A DNA stretch of 64,000 nucleotides from Paucibacter sp963740455 (GTDB lineage Bacteria; Pseudomonadota; Gammaproteobacteria; Burkholderiales; Burkholderiaceae_C): positions 186,001 to 250,000 of the forward strand of contig CAVUEF010000006.1 of NCBI GenBank assembly GCA_963740455.1, given 5' to 3'. The notes under the pieces are model-generated. The model was not told the DNA's origin and searched no databases. It saw only the letters and a program-made list of their open reading frames with translations. A program made the translations under genes and the position numbers. Below, piece after piece: positions 60,093 to 64,000 of this stretch (position 1 is its first letter; each line of letters opens with the position of its first letter).

Positions 60093-60848
60093 ATGCGAGC
60101 AAGAGCATGGATGGGATGGGGCTTGGCGGTACTGCTGGGCAGTGGGCTGGCGCAGGCCGGGGTGACGCCTTACCAGTCGAACGCTGGGTTTCAAGCGGCC
60201 ATCGCCGGCCTGGGGGCACCGCAGACGACGAATTTCGATGCGATCGCGGTGGGTACCCAGTACGGCAGCGGCACTGGCCTGGGGGGCTTCACACTCACGG
60301 CGTCAGCCAGTGGGGGCATACCGCAGGTCAACGACAAGATGGTCGACGGCACGTCGCTATGGACCACCTCGGGCACGCATTTCTTGGGGCTGAACAATGC
60401 TGAGGCGCAGTTCATCGGCGGCGATGCGCTCACATTCAACTTTGGAGGCTCGGTGCGCGGTTTCGGTCTGTATGTGATCACTGGCAGCGATGTGCAGGCC
60501 GGTGACCTCGGTCTGAGCGACGGCACGAATACTGTGTTCAACGGCGGTGTCGCCGATTTGACCGATGCTAAGGGCAGCTTCGCCTATTTCCTCGCCTTGG
60601 TGTCGGATGCCAATCTCGGCGCGCTGACGCTGAGCTTCGGCAGCAACGGCTTCTATGCTTTCACCGCCGCCATCGATGACGTGACGCTGGTGGGCGCAAG
60701 GGGTGGTGGTGGTGGCGGTGGTCAGCCTGTTCCTGAGCCTGCCACGTGGGCGTTGCTGGGGCTTGCCGGGCTGGCGGCTCTAGGTGGTTCGCGCCGCATC
60801 GGACGGCAATCGGCATCGGTTCTTGACGAGAAGGAGCTTCAGTCATGA
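60093..60848 (+). CDS. PEP-CTERM sorting domain-containing protein
   Basis: This 251-residue secreted protein has an N-terminal signal peptide (GWGLAVLLGSGLAQA) and a beta-sandwich-like middle (TTNFDAIAVGTQYGSGTGLG, then GFGLYVITGSDVQ). A Gly-rich linker follows, then the sorting tail VPEPATWALLGLAGLAAL followed by RR. About 20 extra residues follow the Arg cluster, which is unusual. ATG 60093 has GAGGAGAG upstream. It directly precedes three exported tail-collar proteins and overlaps the first by 4 nt. Confidence 0.88.
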   Translation: MRARAWMGWGLAVLLGSGLAQAGVTPYQSNAGFQAAIAGLGAPQTTNFDAIAVGTQYGSGTGLGGFTLTASASGGIPQVNDKMVDGTSLWTTSGTHFLGLNNAEAQFIGGDALTFNFGGSVRGFGLYVITGSDVQAGDLGLSDGTNTVFNGGVADLTDAKGSFAYFLALVSDANLGALTLSFGSNGFYAFTAAIDDVTLVGARGGGGGGGQPVPEPATWALLGLAGLAALGGSRRIGRQSASVLDEKELQS

Positions 60849-61444
60849 AGACAAGAAATGTTTACCGTTGGTCATGCTTGGCGCTGGCCGGCTTGCTCGT
60901 GGCGCCACTCGTCTCGGCGGGGGACAGCGACTATGTGGGCGAGATCGTCTGCGGCGCCTGGAATTTCGCACCGCGCGGCACGGCGTTGGCGCAGGGGCAG
61001 TTGGTGTCCATCTCTCAGAACACTGCCCTGTTCTCATTGTTGGGTACGACCTATGGTGGCAACGGCCAGACCACTTTTGCGCTGCCGGATTTGCGCGGGC
61101 GCGTGATGGTCAATGCCGGCCAGGGGCCTGGTTTGGCCAACTATGACCAGGGCAGTGCAGGCGGCGCGGAGAGCCAGTCCTTGGCGGTGAACCAGTTGCC
61201 GGCGCATTCGCACCAAGTGGTGCCGCGTGGCAGTTCGGCCGATGCCAGCTTGATGTCACCCGCTGGCAATGTGCCCTCGAACAAGGCACGCATGCTGTCG
61301 TATTCGAATGCAACGGTGGGGGCCTCGATGGCGACGTCGCCATCCGCAACTGCCGGTCAGGGGCAGCCCGTCAACAATATGCAGCCCTATCTGACGGTGA
61401 CTTGCGTCATCGCCACGCAAGGCGTTTTCCCTCCGCGTCAATAA
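60845..61444 (+). CDS. Exported phage tail collar domain protein (paralogue 1)
   Basis: This 199-residue protein has a signal peptide (CLALAGLLVAPLVSAG) and a tail-collar domain: YVGEIVCGAWNFAPRG, QNTALFSLLGTTYGGNGQTT, FALPDLRGRVMVNAGQGPG, QLPAHSHQV and a C-terminal NNMQPYLTVTCVIATQG. In phages this domain sits in short tail-fibre tips; in bacteria it occurs in MdpB-like proteins of unknown role. The signal peptide means it is exported rather than assembled in a phage particle. It is first of three tandem copies. Confidence 0.88.
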   Translation: MKTRNVYRWSCLALAGLLVAPLVSAGDSDYVGEIVCGAWNFAPRGTALAQGQLVSISQNTALFSLLGTTYGGNGQTTFALPDLRGRVMVNAGQGPGLANYDQGSAGGAESQSLAVNQLPAHSHQVVPRGSSADASLMSPAGNVPSNKARMLSYSNATVGASMATSPSATAGQGQPVNNMQPYLTVTCVIATQGVFPPRQ

Positions 61445-61455
61445 GGAGCCAGACC

Positions 61456-62055
61456 ATGATGATCACGCAAAGAATCGGAGCCTTGACGCTGGCATTGCTG
61501 GCAAGCCTGGGCGCAACGCCCAGCCATGCCGGCGCAGATCCCTTCGTCGGGCAGGTGATGTGCGGCGGTTTCAACTTCGCCCCGTCAGGGTGGATGGAAA
61601 TGGCGGGGCAGACCTTGTCGATTGCCGAATACGAAGTCTTGTTCCAGCTCATTGGCACGACCTGGGGCGGCGATGGTCAGACCACCTTCAGGCTGCCCGA
61701 CTTGCGTGGCCGCGCCATCATGGGCACGGGCCAGGGGCCGGGCTTGAGCCCACGCAATCTCGGCGATGTCCCGGGCACTGAAAGCGAGACGCTCGCGGTC
61801 AGCCAGTTGCCAGCCCACAACCATGCTTTCACGCCAGCGGCGAGCACCAGCGATGCCACGGCCAAGACGCCTGCCGGCAACGTGGCCGCCACCAAGGCCC
61901 GCACGCTGCTCTACGCGCCCGGCCCGGGCGATGTGGCCATGCAGGCGAGCCAGAGCGGCTCAACCGGCAATGGTCAGCCCATCAGCAATATGCAGCCCTA
62001 TCTGCCGATGAAGTGCCTGATCGCGGTTTTCGGCATCTTTCCATCGCAGAACTGA
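61456..62055 (+). CDS. Exported phage tail collar domain protein (paralogue 2)
   Basis: This 199-residue paralogue of its neighbours has a signal peptide (LTLALLASLGATPSHAG) and the same domain core: FVGQVMCGGFNFAPSGW, FQLIGTTWGGDGQTT, FRLPDLRGRAIMGTGQGPG, QLPAHNHAF and NNMQ-type SNMQPYLPMKCLIAVFG. ATG 61456 (or 61459) has AAGGAG upstream, 11 nt after copy 1. Identity to the others is moderate by eye, so the duplication is old. Confidence 0.88.
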   Translation: MMITQRIGALTLALLASLGATPSHAGADPFVGQVMCGGFNFAPSGWMEMAGQTLSIAEYEVLFQLIGTTWGGDGQTTFRLPDLRGRAIMGTGQGPGLSPRNLGDVPGTESETLAVSQLPAHNHAFTPAASTSDATAKTPAGNVAATKARTLLYAPGPGDVAMQASQSGSTGNGQPISNMQPYLPMKCLIAVFGIFPSQN

Positions 62056-62084
62056 TGGACCCCTCTGAATCCGAAGGAGTAATC

Positions 62085-62690
62085 ATGTCCAAGCGTTTCT
62101 CTTGTTTTCGTCTGCTGGGCCTGGTGCTGGGCGGCACGTTCTTGCTGTCCGGCGTGGCTCGTGCGGACACTCCCTATCTGGGTGAAATCCGCTGCGGTGT
62201 GTGGGGCTATGCACCCAGGGGTTGGGCCAGCTTGAACGGTCAAACTTTGCCTATCAACCAGAACCAGGCCTTGTTCGCGCTGTTGGGCACGAACTATGGC
62301 GGCAACGGCCAGACCACTTTTGCGCTGCCGGACATGCGGGGCCGCGTGCTTCTGTCCATGGGTCAGGGACCAGGGCTGAGCGATCGTCCCGTCGGCGAGC
62401 GGGGCGGCTCCGAGACCAATACATTGACCCAGGCACAGATGTCGCCGCACAACCACGCGGTGGCGCTGGCGGGCAGTGCCAACGAGGGCGATACGCAAAG
62501 CCCCGTGGGCAAGGCGCCGGCCTCACAGGCGCGCACCACGCTTTATGCGCCGCCCAGCCCGTCGCCTTTGGCGATGAGCCCCGCCTCGGTATCGTCCGCA
62601 GGAGGCAATCAGCCGGTCAACAACGTGCAGCCTTCGTTGCCGCTGACCTGCGTGATTGCCCTGCAGGGCATTTTCCCGTCGCAGAACTAG
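62085..62690 (+). CDS. Exported phage tail collar domain protein (paralogue 3)
   Basis: This is the third tandem copy, 201 residues. A signal peptide (LLGLVLGGTFLLSGVARA) precedes YLGEIRCGVWGYAPRGW, FALLGTNYGGNGQTT, FALPDMRGRVLLSMGQGPG, MSPHNHAVAL and NNVQPSLPLTCVIALQG. ATG 62085 has AAGGAG upstream, 29 nt after copy 2. It ends the plus-strand lipoprotein/PEP-CTERM/collar run and converges on the arginase gene. Confidence 0.88.
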   Translation: MSKRFSCFRLLGLVLGGTFLLSGVARADTPYLGEIRCGVWGYAPRGWASLNGQTLPINQNQALFALLGTNYGGNGQTTFALPDMRGRVLLSMGQGPGLSDRPVGERGGSETNTLTQAQMSPHNHAVALAGSANEGDTQSPVGKAPASQARTTLYAPPSPSPLAMSPASVSSAGGNQPVNNVQPSLPLTCVIALQGIFPSQN

Positions 62691-62719
62691 CGATATACCT
62701 GGGCACGAGGCGCTGCGGT

Positions 62720-63634
62720 CTACTTGCGCATCAGCGTCGTCTTGCCGAACAGGCTTTCGATCAGATCGACCGCCAGCTCGGCGGTCTTGTTGCGCATGTC
62801 GAAGGCGGGATTGAGTTCCATCACGTCCAGTGATGCGAGCCGTCCGGTGTCGGCAATCATCTCCATGCAGAGCTGGGCTTCGCGGTGGGTGGGTCCGCCG
62901 GGGACGGTCGTGCCCACGCCGGGGGCAATCTCGGGATCGAGAAAATCGACGTCGAAGCTGACGTGCAAATGCGTGTTGGCGTCCACCGTGGCCAGCGCCA
63001 GCTCCATGGCATTGCGCATGCCCATCTCGTCGATATAACGCATGTCGAAGACCTCGAGGTCTTGCTCGTGCACGAAGCGCTTTTCGCCTTCGTCGACGCT
63101 GCGTATGCCGATCTGGCGAATCCACTTCGGTTTGACGGCCGGCGTATGGCCACCGATGCCGATCAGCTCATCGGGCCCGAAGCCGCACAGGCAGGCGACC
63201 GGCATGCCGTGGATATTGCCGCTGGGCGTGAGAGCGCTGGTGTTGAAGTCGGCATGCGCATCGAGCCAAATCACGCGCAGCTTCTTGCCCTTTTCGCGGC
63301 AATGCTTGGCGACCGCGCTGATCGAACCTATCGCCAGGCAATGGTCACCGCCCAGCAACACGGGCAGGCGGCCTAGCGCAAGCTCGGCGTACACGGCGTC
63401 GAACACGGTCTGGTTCCACGCCACGACTTCGGGCAGATGGCGATAGCCTTGCTGCGGCGTTTGCCAGGGGTTGGTGGGGCCGGTCAGATTGCCGCGGTCC
63501 AGCACTTGCAGGCCGTGCGCTTCGAGGGCGAGTTGAATATTGGCCACGCGCATGGCCTCGGGGCCCATGCTCGCGCCACGCGTACCGGCGCCGATGTCGG
63601 TGGGCGCGCCAATCAGGCTGATGGGGGTCGTCAT
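62720..63634 (-). CDS. rocF: Arginase
   Basis: This 304-residue ureohydrolase should hydrolyse arginine to ornithine and urea with two Mn ions. Metal motifs are in order: LLGGDHCLAIG, WLDAHADFNT, and SFDVDFLDPEIAPGVGT, with the arginase-type SGNIHGMPVA. The 300-residue length and PTDIGAGTRGASMGPEAMR opening favour arginase over agmatinase. It overlaps the upstream LOG-family gene by 4 nt (ATGA). Its product ornithine is the substrate of OlsB, encoded 7 kb away. Confidence 0.9.
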   Translation of the reverse strand: MTTPISLIGAPTDIGAGTRGASMGPEAMRVANIQLALEAHGLQVLDRGNLTGPTNPWQTPQQGYRHLPEVVAWNQTVFDAVYAELALGRLPVLLGGDHCLAIGSISAVAKHCREKGKKLRVIWLDAHADFNTSALTPSGNIHGMPVACLCGFGPDELIGIGGHTPAVKPKWIRQIGIRSVDEGEKRFVHEQDLEVFDMRYIDEMGMRNAMELALATVDANTHLHVSFDVDFLDPEIAPGVGTTVPGGPTHREAQLCMEMIADTGRLASLDVMELNPAFDMRNKTAELAVDLIESLFGKTTLMRK

Positions 63635-64000
63635 GCGGGCTCGTGGTTGTTGAGGTGGTGAGGTGGCAGATCCAGACCGTATTCGGCTTCGAGCACGGCC
63701 CAGGCCTCTTCGGCGCTCTCCACATAGGAGAAGAGGTTGACGTCACCCGGGTTGATCATGCCGGTTTCGACCAGCAGTTCGAAGTTGATCAGGCGGCTCC
63801 AGAAGTCGCGTCCGAACAGCATGATGGGCCGGGGCCGGCACTTGCCGGTCTGGATCAGTGTCATGGTCTCGAACAACTCGTCGAGCGTGCCGAAGCCGCC
63901 GGGAAAGCACACCAAGGCGATCGAGCGCATCAGGAAGTGCATCTTGCGCAGGCCGAAGTAGTGGAAGCGAAAGCACAGCTCGGGCGTGATGTAGGGGTTG
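63631..64000 (-). CDS. LOG family (TIGR00730) protein, 5' end beyond window
   Basis: This is a partial gene entering from the right edge. It carries the family signature CFPGGFGTLDELFETMTLIQ (PGGxGTxxE), preceded by the MHFLMRSIALV strand and followed by RPRPIMLFGRDFW. LOG-type proteins are nucleoside 5'-monophosphate phosphoribohydrolases (cytokinin-activating or AMP-cleaving) with a Rossmann-like fold. The upstream region (ITPELCFRFHYFGLRK) continues in frame to 64000, so ATG 63942 is internal. It overlaps rocF by 4 nt. Confidence 0.88.
   Translation of the reverse strand, partial: NPYITPELCFRFHYFGLRKMHFLMRSIALVCFPGGFGTLDELFETMTLIQTGKCRPRPIMLFGRDFWSRLINFELLVETGMINPGDVNLFSYVESAEEAWAVLEAEYGLDLPPHHLNNHEPA

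Noticed and set aside
1..64000. tRNA, rRNA, CRISPR array, prophage or replication origin
   Set aside because: No cloverleaf, rRNA block, regularly spaced repeat array or phage structural cluster was recognised by eye; the tail-collar genes have signal peptides and no phage neighbours.

Overview
This is a GC-rich, densely coded window that reads as a Burkholderiales-type betaproteobacterial chromosome. Supporting this are the order hemL-thiD-rubredoxin-pilGHIJ-chpA, a pyrR-pyrB-pyrC' cluster of the pseudomonad/betaproteobacterial type, PEP-CTERM proteins, and a complete hut cluster of the HutF/HutG type. I see no tRNA, rRNA or CRISPR array.

Layout. 0-0.6 kb: the frameshifted 3' end of an IS701-like transposase and a 161-bp IS5-type MITE candidate with a CTAA target duplication. 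0.6-5.8 kb (minus strand): SDR reductase, YqiA-type esterase, mpl with a triplicated 3' end, hemL, thiD. 6-16.8 kb (plus): rubredoxin, then the twitching-motility chemosensory operon pilG-pilH-pilI-pilJ-chpA and a GGDEF diguanylate cyclase. 16.9-19 kb: a CatA-like acetyltransferase, a small His/Cys protein, and a lipoprotein among short repeats. 19-26 kb: photolyase facing yqgE-ruvX-pyrR-pyrB-pyrC'-plsC-prs-like. 26.3-34.5 kb: histidine utilisation, with hutU-hutH on minus and hutC-hutD-hutI-hutG-hutF on plus around a HutC-type operator. 34.5-36.1 kb: a PEP-CTERM gene behind a sigma-54 promoter, inserted between two copies of the hutF 3' end. 36.3-39.7 kb: MaoC-like hydratase, acyl-CoA dehydrogenase, CoA transferase, and a truncated fourth gene. 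39.7-45.1 kb (minus): DeoR-type regulator, binding-protein ABC importer, and a GpdQ-like phosphodiesterase. 45.4-55.8 kb: a phosphate-stress block of PlcP-like phospholipase C, Agt-like glycosyltransferase, ppk, sixA, CYTH-CHAD protein, ppx, EAL-CBS-GGDEF protein, and a frameshifted olsB. 55.9-64 kb: asparaginase II, S10 peptidase, DUF429 protein, lipoprotein, PEP-CTERM protein, three tandem exported tail-collar proteins, arginase, and a partial LOG-family gene.

The most coherent system is the 45-56 kb block. The plcP-agt pair, ppk and olsB each carry upstream PhoB-type half-sites spaced exactly 11 bp apart (3, 3 and 4 units). Together they suggest a Pho-controlled programme that strips phosphate from phospholipids, replaces them with glycolipid and ornithine lipid, and manages polyphosphate. 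The neighbouring ABC importer with GpdQ may add uptake of a phosphorus compound, and the arginase could supply ornithine; both links are inference.

Several genes (transposase, hutH twice, hutD start, olsB, an ABC-ATPase remnant) carry single-base indels against otherwise well preserved reading frames. These could be real decay or sequencing/assembly error, and should be checked before any loss of function is believed.
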